Notes: generated from the sequence alone by a model not told the origin. Counted from the first letter of the stretch, positions 35,237 through 46,374 are shown. The stretch is DNA of 64,000 bases from Austropuccinia psidii (GCA_023105745.1 JALGQZ010000014.1:8489888-8553887); one strand, 5' to 3'. Numbers and translations are program-made.

Positions 35237-35950
35237 ATGCAATCATGGCCATCAACTGAAGAAAATACCTGGTCAATGGACACAGATATCAACTGGATAG
35301 AAGAAAAAGAAGCTTGGGCCAATTACATCAATCCACAAGAAATAGATGAAAATCCTGACTGGTTCTTGAAAATAAAACCAGAACCCTGTCCTGATATTTC
35401 CACCATTCTTCTTCCATATATTGAGTTTGAGGACATCTTTGAACAAGAAAAATCACTATCAGAAACTGTCATTTGTCATCCATGGAAAGAATTACCTGGA
35501 TTCAGCCTCACAAAGTATGAATTCTTGGATTTACTGACCTGGGATGGAGTTGAAGGTAACCTTGGAAACCCATACTGGAATGAAATATTAGAAATGGATG
35601 AACACCTCAGAAAATCATTATTTTGGAGAACCTGGGAATGCCAAGACTGGTTCAATCTCCAGGATTTTCAAATTAAAAATGGGACAATTAGCAAAATCTC
35701 AGGAAATTATACTGTAAAGAATACCATATGGGATTTTCATTGGGAAGAAACACTTATACCAGCCATACTCAGTCTTAAGGGTGGTGCAATTGAATTGAAT
35801 ACAGAAGATTGGAACACTTTCTGTCAGGAATACCTGTTTAAAGCTCTCAAAAGAGAAAAATTGAGGGGAGGAAAATTTATCAAACAGGAATTAGTGAGGA
35901 AATATTTGGTTGGAGGAATAGAATTCAAAGAAACAAATCCCACCTGCTAA
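35237..35950 (+). CDS. Accessory ORF Y, unknown function, paralogue of ORF X domain
   Basis: 237 codons, ATG to TAA, no interruptions. Residues 55-135 repeat the ORF X domain: L-P-Y-I-E-F-E-D-I, C-H-P-W-K-E-L-P-G, F-L-D-L-L-T-W-D-G, G-N-L-G-N-x2-W, R-K-S-L-F-W-R-T-W. N-terminus is W/E-rich, C-terminus basic. No transmembrane segment or signal peptide. About 100 bp after the last family-B repeat. The duplication and intactness suggest it is selected, but no function can be assigned from sequence. Confidence 0.72.
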   Translation: MQSWPSTEENTWSMDTDINWIEEKEAWANYINPQEIDENPDWFLKIKPEPCPDISTILLPYIEFEDIFEQEKSLSETVICHPWKELPGFSLTKYEFLDLLTWDGVEGNLGNPYWNEILEMDEHLRKSLFWRTWECQDWFNLQDFQIKNGTISKISGNYTVKNTIWDFHWEETLIPAILSLKGGAIELNTEDWNTFCQEYLFKALKREKLRGGKFIKQELVRKYLVGGIEFKETNPTC

Positions 35951-36798
35951 GTGCCTATTTCTTTGTTTCTATTTAGTCCATCCTATTTTCATTAAATATT
36001 ATTATTATTCATTTCTTCTATTTATAATTTTATTCTTATTTCATTTTATTTCTTATTATTATTTAATTTTTCTTTTCAACCTAAGAATAAAATATTGAAA
36101 ATTAATAAATAAGCTTCAATTCAAAAGCTTAGAAGGAAGAGAAGAAATATAAGCTGATGAGATATTGAAATTCTTTTTAACTATATTCATTTCCCCTAAA
36201 AAATAAAAAAAAATAATAAATAATGAAGATATTACCTGCCAAGTCTTTCATTCTTCATTTATTGACCAGCCTCTTTCCTTTTTTTCCTTTTTTCTTTTTT
36301 TTTCTTTTGATTTGATGTTAATATAAAAAATCCTATAAATATTCAATGCTATGAGCTTCATTTAATAATTTTAATAAGGACAACTTACATTATATTCAAA
36401 GTTGATCCCTTATATGAGAGGTAACAAAGAATAAAGTTAAATTCAATCAGCTGTTATATTTTTCAGATTGAATGTTTTAGATTTTAAACTTATTTCACAA
36501 ACCATTATCTTGATATTTTTTTTAAAAAAGATAACAAACAGTGGTATGAGCATCATTGAAGATTTATTTGTGTGGGATATAATTTAAATTATACTCTTAG
36601 CTTATTATATTATTTTATCTTTATTTTATTTATTTTTTAATTTATTTTCTTTGATAAAACATTTTTCTTCAATTGAAGTATATCCTGAATCGATTTTGTT
36701 TCTTTTTTTTTTACTAAAAGAAAACTGAAGACTCAATTTATGTATAAATATATTGAGTTAAAGGCTGATTGTTGTTTTTTATTATACTCAAAGGTACA
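35951..36798. other. Non-coding AT-rich part of the giant element
   Basis: Poly-T and poly-A rich; no ORF or structured repeat noticed. Confidence 0.45.
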
Positions 36799-38915
36799 GA
36801 AAAAAAAAAGCCTGATTTCTTGGTTAATCAGTATTTGCGAAATGAAGGAATAATCAAAGAATACTTTACACAACCTCACGAAAGAAATACAAATAACAAC
36901 ACAAACCTCTATCTCTGAAATACATAAATAGCCTCACACCTGAAATTCAGCCTAAAAAATAGGCGGAGGTGGTTTTAAAATCTATTTTTTAGCTACAATC
37001 ATAGAGGTTACATTATAGGACCGTGAAATTAAATCAATACGTCTAATGAACACCAGAAGAAAGCAGGTTTGGGATTGAAGGATTTAAATATTTTCTGTAT
37101 CACTATCCAGAATAGTAGAGAAATAAAGGTATCACTATCAAAGAAAAAAAACCAAAAAGAGGAAACAAGTCGTACCGGAGAGGGGGGGTATTTATAGTCC
37201 ACTGCTTACACCCTGCAGCTAGCTTCAACCGGAGATTGATAGGCCTCACCAAGCGCATAGAACTAAAGACAGACACATTCAAGACCTAAATACGCTTTAG
37301 CACCGAAATGAATCAGATGACAATCAAAGCAGTTTCATCTTCCAACAGGGCTTTTACAATCTTAATCACGACCAAACTAAATCCCTCTTCTTATCAGGAT
37401 GTAGCTCATGGAGCAATCTCAGCTGCCATCATTAGGATCCTGATGCAATGCACTGCAGCTTAATCACCAGCCTAGTACAAACAGTAGAGGCCATGAATCA
37501 CATGATACTATCTTAGCCGAGGAAACACAATCAATCAGAGGAGATCATGGCTTCTGGGGCGGAGAAACATGCTAAATTCGTCCCACCGAAGCTACAGTTT
37601 ACCTGCGAGGATATTTAGTTCCTCCTTAGTTCTAATACATGACACCGGCATAATCAATATAGTCAGATCACTAACGCATTACTCTAAATTAATCCAACGT
37701 TAAAATACTCAGCACCTGTCACTAGACAACGCAGTGCTGATAGACCTTGATGACCAGATATAAATCCACTCGGAATTACGATTTTAAGCCAAGAACACTG
37801 CCGACACCATACCTAAAGCCCCTGCTCAAGACACGACAAGACTATTTTTTTAGCCGCTCTCAACAAGTTTACAAGAGAGCATGGCTTCAACAAGAACTAC
37901 TCATGTGATCTTGCATTTGCACTACAATACAAAGCCATGGAAGACAAAAGCAGCACAGCATGTCATTTTAAGCCAAGCAGGCCAGAAATACCAAAGGATT
38001 TCACCCATCAATGACAGGTGTTATCCTGGTACTGGATTTAGCTCGGGATGGTCTTCAGTAGCCGCCATCACTAATCAATCAGACACCTTCCGTATAACAA
38101 AGCACCAAAACTGTCAACTTCATACCATTCCAGTGCAATGCATTCAGAAGTTGAAGCAAGAATAATTTTGACTACAGCAGGTGGTACATGACAGCTATGA
38201 TAAATAACATACAAACACTGCACCCGAGCACTGCATGCAGTCTTATAAGAAATGGAGCTAGACGACAGCCGAGGAAGCCAGCAGGCAGGAACCCGATATA
38301 CAGGACCTTTTGTGCTAACTGCAGCATACACAATATCTGATGTCATCCTGACACTGAATTTAGTCTGGGGGAAGAGTTTCACAGCTACCACTACCAACCT
38401 GGGTAGAAGAACGAAGAAAAGAAATCTCGCAATGCTGCTAGCTGAATAATAAACTGTAGAGTACTATCACGGCAGAGGAGCTTGACTAACTAGAGACAGC
38501 AAGTGACAGGTCCCATCAATGTAGCGGATTTAGCTCGGGATGGTATTTTGTAGCCGCCATTACCAATCGATCAGGTTAGGATCACACTGGTAGCCTTTCC
38601 AAAGCTCCACAGCCTAACTCGACTGCCAGAAGGTGTTAGACACCTTCCCACTACCCAAGCACCCAATGCGACTAAATTCTTAAGTACTGCAGAGGTATAA
38701 TAACACCTGTAACTCCCCAAAAACAACTACCTGATGAGGTGTGGAACCTCACAGGGGAAGTAAAAGTACTTTATAGTTCCAAATATGCCACACGAACTGA
38801 TCTTAAGTGATAAAAGAGTATTCTAGCCATTTCAACAACAAAATATAGCTATCCCGACTGCATTGAGACCACCAAAATGAGTCTAAATCATATTGGCAAA
38901 TTAATGGACTCAACA
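36799..38915. other. CpG-richer island, possible nested insertion
   Basis: Base composition changes: CpG-containing words (GTACCGGAG, GCGCATAG, TAGCCGCC) are frequent, unlike either side. An imperfect internal repeat, GATTTAGCTCGGGATGGT...GTAGCCGCC, occurs at about 38034 and 38528. On the minus strand a TATAAATA lies at 37189-37196 followed by CCCCCC. GTACA flanks both ends (36794-36798 and 38916-38920), a possible 5-bp target duplication, though the ends are not TG...CA. Short plus-strand ORFs (37881-38165, 38252-38449) have no recognisable motif. I read it as a younger insertion of unknown type. Confidence 0.35.
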
Positions 38916-39088
38916 GTACATCAATAATAATAATACTAAAAATCTAAATATATAAATTGACTACTTTTTATTAATCAATGTTTTAATTTGAATTAATAAA
39001 GGTTTCTTTCATAAAAAAATATAAAATATAAAATAATAATAAATAATAAAATAAACAAATAAATAAACAAAAAAAAAGAAAAATAAAA

Positions 39089-40874
39089 GCCCTTAGCATG
39101 GCTTAAAACTGCTTAGTTCTTTTATGAATTATAATTCTGATTTTTTAATTTGCTAATTGATTTTTTATTTTGAAATTCTACAGGGCTATAAACAAGAAAA
39201 ATATCCTCAGCAAGACATTAAACTGCTGGAACTTTTGCATTTAAATTGATTTTATTTTTTTAAATCATACTAAATCAATTTTTTTAAATTCTACAGGTCT
39301 TCAATATACAGATAAGCCCTCAGTATGGCTAGTAACTGCTTTTTATTTTATTTTATTATCACTTTATTTTTGGACATTAAAGTAAACTGACATATTTCAT
39401 TTTTGATGGGCTGCAGGGCTATAAAAAACTAATGTCCTCAGCAAGACATTAAACTGCTGGAATTTTTTCATTTTCTTATTAATATTAAATGAAGGTGACC
39501 TGTTTCTTTTTTTTGATACTGCTACAGGGCTGTAAAAAGTGTATAAAAAATGCCCTGAGCAAGGCATTAAACTGCTCAAATTTTATTTTTTATGTTTTTT
39601 TTTACTGATTTTCCCTTTAGTTTAATAATTAGAGGAAATAAAGAATTAACAAATAAGCCCTCAGCATGGCTTAAAACTGCTTAATTTCATCTATTATCAT
39701 GATTTAATTAATTTGACTAACCATGTTTTTTTTTTATGAAGAAACAGGGCTACAAACAAAAATAATAATAATAATAATAATAATAATATAAATAAAAGCC
39801 CTCAGTATGGCTATAAACTGCTTATTTTATTTTATGCTTACTTTATATTGGATATTAAATAAAGCTGAAATATTTGATTTTTATGTGCTACAGGGCTATA
39901 AATAACAATAAAACGCCCTGAGCAAGGCATTAAACTGCTCAATTATATTTTTTATGTCTATTTATTAAATTATTCATTATTGAGTGTACTGATATTTTAT
40001 ATTTTCAGTTAGGAAAAATACCTTAGGAGGGCTTAAAAAAAAAATTATAAAAAATTAAATAAAATGCCCTCAGCATGGCTTAAAACTGCTTAGTTTCTTA
40101 TGAATTATAATTTTGATTTTTTAATTGGCTGATTGAATTTTTTTTTGAAATTCTAAAGGGCTATAAAAAAAAAAAGAAGATAGCCCTAAGCAAGGCTTTA
40201 AACTGCTATTTTATCTTTTATGCTTTCTTATTTTGAATAATAACTATACTAACATATTTTATTTGGCTTCTACAGGTATTCAACATTAATAAAATATTTC
40301 TCTTTTTTTATAGGCTTAAATATGCTTTTAAAGTGAAAATGAGTCCTCAATAAGACTATAAACTGTTTGAACTACTTATACAACTTGGCTTTGAAGATAA
40401 ATTACATGCCATGAAACCCCAAAGGCAACAATCAAGTTCCTGGACACAACATATGGTCCTTGGCAAGACCATAAACTGCCCCTTCAAGGATCAAGAAATT
40501 CCTCAGGATATCATCAAGAATATCAACAAAAAGAAATAACCAATGGTCCTTGGCAAGACCATAAACTTCCCACCACTAAGATTCTCAAGTAGGACTCAAA
40601 AAATAAAAAACAACCAACCAATGGTGCTTGGAAAGACCATAAACTTCCCCTTCAAATACCAAAAATAAATCACTAAAATTATCAACAAGGACCAAAGCAA
40701 AGACAAAATATGGTCCCTGGAAAGACCATAAACTGCCGACTCAAATTATTAACAATAATCAAAAAGAAACCAATGGCCCTTGGCAAGACCATAAACTGCC
40801 TATTTAAAATATTCAAAAAGATTGAACAAGGACTATCAAAGGAGGATAAGTCCTAGGCAAGACTATAAACTACC
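39089..40874 (+). repeat. Array of 17 pseudoknot-forming repeats, family A
   Basis: Copies start near 39089, 39203, 39316, 39433, 39551, 39657, 39798, 39915, 40066, 40182, 40342, 40454, 40544, 40622, 40711, 40774 and 40849. Each is 25-28 nt with a near-invariant TAAAC core (for example GCC-CTC-AGCA-T-GGC-TTAAAAC-TGCT); spacers are mostly unrelated AT-rich sequence, although a CAGGGCTATAAA word precedes many of the first ten. The outer pair (GCC/GGC, TGTC/GACA, TGCC/GGCA, TGGTC/GACCA, AGTC/GACT) and the crossing pair (AGCA/TGCT, GGCA/TGCC, GGAA/TTCC) vary together between copies, the signature of an RNA H-type pseudoknot. Confidence 0.75.
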
Positions 40875-42034
40875 TGAGGTTTTATTTTACTTTATTTTTC
40901 TACTTTCTAATTTTATGTCATTATAAAAAAAGAATTGGAAAGATGTACTGACTTAAGCTTTTGAACATATTTTTTTATTTTTTATCCCAAAATGCAACTA
41001 TTTCTTTATTTTCCCTGAGAATTAGGGGCATATCCCATTCATGATCTCAAAAATATTTTATTTATTATCTTTATCATACTTTTCCTACTATTACAACAAG
41101 ATCCATTAAGTTGGCTTAATTTTTCAACTCAATAATAACAATAATTAAAAAAAAAAAAAAAAAAACTCTACATCAAGTATTATTTTTTTTTAAAAATATG
41201 ATCAATTTATTTGAAATATTTCTTCAATTACAAGAAAGTGATTGGAACTTGTTTGAAAAGAAGAAGTATTTGTGCCATGAAGGCATTAATTGAACTCTGA
41301 AGGAGTTATTTATATTAAAAAAAAAAAAAACTCATAAATTGATGACATAATTTGGGGAATTTGCATATTAATAACACCTCAATGTGCTATTTATTCAAAA
41401 AGGAATTTAAAAGCCCCCCAAAAAGCAAACAAGAGTTTTTTAACTGTACAAATTTTTAATTTCACTGTTTATATTTTTTAACAACTCAAATGCATCTATG
41501 GGTAACAGAAAATCTGAACCATAAAGGGGATGGACTTGAAATAAAGTCTGAGTCACAATGATGATTCCAAAAGGAAGAGTTGTGGCATCATAAGGGTCAT
41601 TATATGATTAAAGGACTCAAATTATGATCATTCAATTATGTCATATTAATTATAAATACTCTTAAGAGCACCAATTTTTACTGATTGGCACAACTTACCA
41701 CCTTTAACCAAACAGTTCCATGATCTTAATTGTGATTCAGGTTTATTTCTTTTGAATTTTGATTTTTACTCAGATATCTCAGTTAATGGGTATTTTATAC
41801 TTACAGTAAAAAGGATAAAAAAAATAAATAAATAAATAAATAAAAAATAAATATTTATTGAATCATCATTAAAATAAATTATGTAAATTTTGTGTATCAT
41901 TATTTATCCTTATCAAAATCACTATAAAAAAATAAGGGGTGGGTAAACTTATTTCTTACACTATCCCTTATAGTGGAAGTTTTGGGGGAATGAGAACATA
42001 TCCTCTTCAAAATTTGAAAACCAACTCAAGATTT
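40875..42034. other. Non-coding AT-rich part of the giant element
   Basis: Contains A-tracts (about 41148-41165 and 41315-41327) and an AAAT microsatellite near 41820-41850. No ORF. Confidence 0.45.
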
Positions 42035-42051
42035 TTAAATGGAGAGGGGGG
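42035..42051 (+). other. Internal copy of the polypurine tract
   Basis: TTAAATGGAGAGGGGG is identical for 16 nt to the polypurine tract before the 3' LTR (46358-46373) and lies about 1.1 kb before the pol ATG. It could act as a second plus-strand primer, or be a relic of an internal duplication. Confidence 0.55.
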
Positions 42052-42562
42052 CCCTCATCCAAAAAGAATATTTTAACAAAAAAAAAAAAAAAAAAAAAAA
42101 TTATTATTTAAAATATCAATGAATTAATATTAAAGTCAATTTTAAATCACTTTATTATTACAATTTTTTATTTTTCATTTCTTTATAACAGGTATAATTC
42201 AAGAATACAAAATAACAAAAGGACATAAATTATTTTGAAGAAATATCAAGAGAATTGGGAAACAACTTATCATAGGAAAATGTTTCAGAATACTGAAAAT
42301 GAAGAAGATTATTTATGAAGAAAAGCAGGAGTTCCTTATGGATTGACCTTTGGGCAACACCAGACCTTGGATATTTCTTTGATTTTGGATTGAAACTCAA
42401 TTGGAAGTCAAGAATCACTGGCCAGGAATTATGGACTGAAGGATGCCTCAATGGACTAATTATGGAATCAGGACCCACACAACATGATGGACTAACAAGA
42501 TAATGTACAACACTCAACTCAAATTGCCCTTGGGATTTTAAGAAAGCTTGAAGACTCAGGAG

Positions 42563-43052
42563 GTCCTCAGCATGACAGTAAACTGCTTCCCCTGTAGACT
42601 TGGGCAGGGAAACTTATAAAAAAAATAACAGCCAAGAAGCTGGAGGGGATTGTCCTAGTCAGGAGAAGTGCTGAAGGACCATTTTTGTCCTTAGCATGAC
42701 AATAAACTGCTCCCTTTGTGTAACAGGAACAAGGGGTTTCACAGGTGTTTAGCATTATCAAATTGGCCAGAATGAACAAAGTGGAGTCCCAAGCCATCAA
42801 TTAAGACAAGAAAATTCCTTATCAAGAAATAAAACAACCAGAAGACTCTTGCATCAAGTGGGAATCATGAAGATTGAAGAATAAAACAAGAGTCAAGTGG
42901 AATCCAAAACCAAGCCCAAAGGAGCTCAAGAATCAAGATAAGCCCTTGGATGAACCAGGAGGTCTTTGCAGGACTTAAACTGCAGGACTTGTATACCTAA
43001 TATACAGGGGTTACACACATAGTTGTAGGTCCTGTATGACCTTAAACTACAC
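42563..43052 (+). repeat. Four more family-A pseudoknot repeats before pol
   Basis: Copies at 42563, 42686, 42962 and 43027. They add strong compensated variants: TTGTC/GACAA with AGCA/TGCT (42686), GTC/GAC with TGCA/TGCA (42962), and AGGTC/GACCT with TGTA/TACA (43027). The last ends about 106 bp before the pol ATG. Confidence 0.72.
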
Positions 43053-43158
43053 TTTTTATGGAAGAAAGAAGAAAGAAGAATTGTGAAGACCTCAATATTT
43101 CAGGACACTAGCAAATTCTTAGAAATAATTAAAAGCAAGAAAGAAAAAAAATAACTAA

Positions 43159-46100
43159 TTGAAGATGGATCATCAAATTTTAGCAGCAAAATACAAATCA
43201 GTCCTGCAGAAGGTGAGACCAGTCAATGAGCCAATGCCTCAAGACCTTAACCCACCTTTAGAAAGACCACCTTTGTCAAGAGATCCTTATGAAACACCCT
43301 TATCACCAAATCCACCCATATTTCAAGAAACCTTCAAGGTAACCCATGAAAGACTGCAAGCAGTTAATTTTGGCCCACCAGGATGGTTATCAAATGAAGA
43401 AATCAATTTACTCAAAGATGTTATTACCTTAAGGGAAAAAGCAATAGCTTTCTGTGAAGAAGAAAGAGGATTACTCAAACACTCATATGGAAAGCCTTAC
43501 AGGATACCAGTAATACCTCATGAACCTTGGCAGAAGAAACCAATTCCCATTCCCAAATCAATTTTACCTCAGTTTACTGAATTAATCAGAGAAAGAATCA
43601 GGACTGGACTCTATGAGCAATCCACCTCAAGCTATACAAGCCCAATCTTTTGTGTGGTCAAGTCAAATGGGAAACTCAGAATTGTCCATGACCTTCAAGA
43701 ACTCAACAAAGTCACCATCAAGGATGCTGGCTTACCACCTCACATTGAAGAATTTGTAGATGCATTTGCAGGAAGAGCATGCTATGGACTAGGAGACATC
43801 ATGGGAGGATATGATGAAAGAGAATTAGATGTCACTACAAGACCCCTCACCACTTTTGAAACACCCCTTGGAAGGATGCAACTCACAAGACTACCCCAAG
43901 GAGCCACCAACTCAGTAGCAGTATACCAAGCCCAAATGACCTGGATACTCCAAGAAGAAATACCAGAAAGTGTAGGAATTTTTATTGATGATGGAGGAAT
44001 AAAAGGACCAAGATCACTTTATAACCAGGAAACACTACCAGAAAAACCCTCAATCAGAAGATTTATATGGGAATATGCCATAACCTTAGAAAGAGTTTTA
44101 TTCAGGATTGAAGAAGCAGGACTTATTATCTCAGGATCAAAGTTTGCATGCTGTGTTCCAGCTTTGGACATAGTAGGGCATGTTGTATCATTCAAAGGAA
44201 GAACAATCTCAAAACAAAAGATCAACAAGATTCAAAATTGGCCAACACCTCTTAACAAGAAGGAAATAAGGGGATTTCTTGGTCTTTGTGCTTATGTAAG
44301 AATGTTTATTGAAAACTTCTCACAAGTTGTATCACCACTCAGAAGGCTCACCAGAGAAGATGTTGACTGGTATTGGGATCAAAAATGTGAAGAAGCTTTC
44401 CATAAGCTCAGAAGAATAGTTGGAGAAGAAATAACCCTCAAGAAATTGGATTATGACAAAGGAGCAGGAAAAATTAAGCTAGCAGTAGATTCAAGCTACA
44501 TTGCTGCAGGCGCAGTACTCACTCAAGAAGACAAAGAAGGAAAGGACATACCAGTATTATATGAATCAATAACTTTTTTAAAATTGGAATCAAAATACTC
44601 ACAACCCAAATTGGAACTCTGTGGAGTTGCAAGAATTCTCAAGAAACTTCAAACCATACTTTGGGGACAACATTTTGAATTACAGGTTGATGCCAAGGCC
44701 TTAATTGAAATGATAAACACCCCTTGCTTACCCAATGCCCCCATGACAAGATGGGTGGCTTTCATTCAACTATTTCCCTTTGATTTGGTACACAAACCAG
44801 GGAAAACTTTCACTATGCCAGATGGGCTATCCAGAAGACCAAAAAACTCAGAAGAAGAAGAAGAAGATGCACCAGAATTTGATGAAGAAGAAGATTGGAT
44901 CAAGCCACACCCTGGATTTGGGGCTAAGAATGTAAATTCACTCAATTTTTCAGGAATACAAGCACCAACCAAACAAGAAGGATTTTGGAAGAGAATGCAA
45001 GAATACTTAAGTACAATGAAAAAACCAAAATCAAGTAAAGATGAAGAATTTAGAATGATAAAAAGAAGGTCATCCAAATTTTTCTTGGAAGATGGCCAGC
45101 TCAAAAGAAGAAATAACCCTAACCCTCAATTGGTGGTATCAAGTCAAGAAGTTCAAAGATACATTTTAAAGTCACTTCATGAAGACATGAGCCACAGAGG
45201 AGAAAATGAAACTTACAGAAGAATTAAAGCAAGATTTTGGTGGGAAGGAATGAAGAAATCAGTCAATAAATGGGTTCAATCTTGCCTAGCCTGCCAAAAG
45301 AGAAGTCAAAACTTACAAAGGGAACAAGGAAAATCTACAGCAACATCAACAATCTTTGAGAGGGTCAGTATGGATGCAGTCCATATCAAATCTGGAAGAT
45401 GGAAGTATATGGTTGTGGCAAGAGATGATTTTTCAGGATGGCCAGAAACAGTTGGACTAGTCAAATTAACAGCAAAAGCAGTTGCAGAATGGTTCACCTC
45501 AGAATGGATATGCAGGTATGGCTCACCAAAAGAAGTAACTGTTGATGGGGGGCCAGAGTTTGGAAAAGAACTTCAAGATTCAGTAAAGAAAGCAGGATCA
45601 AGGATCAGAGTCACCACACCTTATTACCCAGAGTCTCAAGGGATGGTGGAAAGGGGCCATAAACAACTTAAAGATGCATTAGTCAAGATGTGTGAAGAAA
45701 ATGGAGGAAAATGGAAAAAATATCTACCTTTGGTTACATTGGCTGACAGAATCTCCACTAAAAGGACAACTGGTTTCTCACCATTTGAACTCCAATTTGG
45801 ACAACTACCAGTATTACCAATTGATATTGAAACAAAAACCTTTTTAGCAGTAGAATGGCACAAGATATCCACAACTGAGGAATTATTGGAAGCCAGAGCT
45901 AAACAATTAGAAGGAAAAGAAGAAATGAGAAGGAAAGCAGCAGAAAAACTCAAAAAATCAAGGGAGGACTCAATGAAATATTGGGATAGAAGAATGGCAC
46001 ATCAACTAAGATCACCACTCAATCCAGGAGATTTGGTCCTGGTTTACAACAAAGCGATAGAAACTAATTGGGGACTACTTTTCAAAAACAAATGGAATGG

Positions 46101-46326
46101 ACCCTATAGAGTAATCAAACAAATAAACAATGGACCATATGAACTTGAGGAACTTGATGGAACAGAATTATCAAGAAGATTTGCAGCATCTCAAGTCAAG
46201 AGGTTCTACCCAAGAGGAAAGTTGATAAACACAAAAGAAGACACAGAAGAACAACAAAGTGAAGAAGATGAATCAATAAATGAGGAAGAGGTATTGGAGG
46301 AAATCACAGAATCAGATGAAGAATAG
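43159..46326 (+). CDS. Pol of the giant element: reverse transcriptase, RNase H, integrase
   Basis: 1055 codons, uninterrupted, with its own ATG and no protease. RT: L-R-I-V-H-D-L-Q-E-L-N (residue about 172), G-D-I-M-G-G-Y-D-E (210), L-P-Q-G-A-T-N-S (243), catalytic F-I-D-D (273), followed by a longer-than-usual insertion before the thumb. RNase H: L-A-V-D-S-S, K-L-E-L-C, L-Q-V-D-A (437-515) and M-P-D-G-L-S-R. Integrase: HHCC zinc finger (H-x3-H at about 674-680, C-L-A-C), then D-D-E as M-D-A-V (738), V-D-G-G-P-E-F (796), S-Q-G-M-V-E-R (826), and a G-P-Y/F-type C-terminal fold with an acidic E/D-rich tail instead of a chromodomain. Ty3-like by order. It copies the RNA and integrates the cDNA. 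Confidence 0.95.
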   Translation: MKMDHQILAAKYKSVLQKVRPVNEPMPQDLNPPLERPPLSRDPYETPLSPNPPIFQETFKVTHERLQAVNFGPPGWLSNEEINLLKDVITLREKAIAFCEEERGLLKHSYGKPYRIPVIPHEPWQKKPIPIPKSILPQFTELIRERIRTGLYEQSTSSYTSPIFCVVKSNGKLRIVHDLQELNKVTIKDAGLPPHIEEFVDAFAGRACYGLGDIMGGYDERELDVTTRPLTTFETPLGRMQLTRLPQGATNSVAVYQAQMTWILQEEIPESVGIFIDDGGIKGPRSLYNQETLPEKPSIRRFIWEYAITLERVLFRIEEAGLIISGSKFACCVPALDIVGHVVSFKGRTISKQKINKIQNWPTPLNKKEIRGFLGLCAYVRMFIENFSQVVSPLRRLTREDVDWYWDQKCEEAFHKLRRIVGEEITLKKLDYDKGAGKIKLAVDSSYIAAGAVLTQEDKEGKDIPVLYESITFLKLESKYSQPKLELCGVARILKKLQTILWGQHFELQVDAKALIEMINTPCLPNAPMTRWVAFIQLFPFDLVHKPGKTFTMPDGLSRRPKNSEEEEEDAPEFDEEEDWIKPHPGFGAKNVNSLNFSGIQAPTKQEGFWKRMQEYLSTMKKPKSSKDEEFRMIKRRSSKFFLEDGQLKRRNNPNPQLVVSSQEVQRYILKSLHEDMSHRGENETYRRIKARFWWEGMKKSVNKWVQSCLACQKRSQNLQREQGKSTATSTIFERVSMDAVHIKSGRWKYMVVARDDFSGWPETVGLVKLTAKAVAEWFTSEWICRYGSPKEVTVDGGPEFGKELQDSVKKAGSRIRVTTPYYPESQGMVERGHKQLKDALVKMCEENGGKWKKYLPLVTLADRISTKRTTGFSPFELQFGQLPVLPIDIETKTFLAVEWHKISTTEELLEARAKQLEGKEEMRRKAAEKLKKSREDSMKYWDRRMAHQLRSPLNPGDLVLVYNKAIETNWGLLFKNKWNGPYRVIKQINNGPYELEELDGTELSRRFAASQVKRFYPRGKLINTKEDTEEQQSEEDESINEEEVLEEITESDEE

Positions 46327-46357
46327 GGAGCTCTCACCTGGAATGCTGGGGACAGCA

Positions 46358-46374
46358 TTAAATGGAGAGGGGGA
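46358..46374 (+). other. Polypurine tract of the giant element
   Basis: TTAAATGGAGAGGGGGA directly abuts the TGTGG start of the 3' LTR, the standard position for the plus-strand primer. Confidence 0.8.

Noticed and set aside
38729..38762. Hammerhead-like CTGATGAGG...GGGGAAG
   Set aside because: The GAAA box and the correct stem III closing pair are absent; only a simple hairpin remains.
39089..40874. Regular repeats resembling a CRISPR array
   Set aside because: The genome is eukaryotic, repeats diverge between copies with compensated changes, spacer lengths vary and spacers are low-complexity.
42315..42503. Possible third copy of the accessory X/Y domain
   Set aside because: Only a weak resemblance to the R-x-S-L-W...W part; the F-E-D-I and G-N-L portions are missing.
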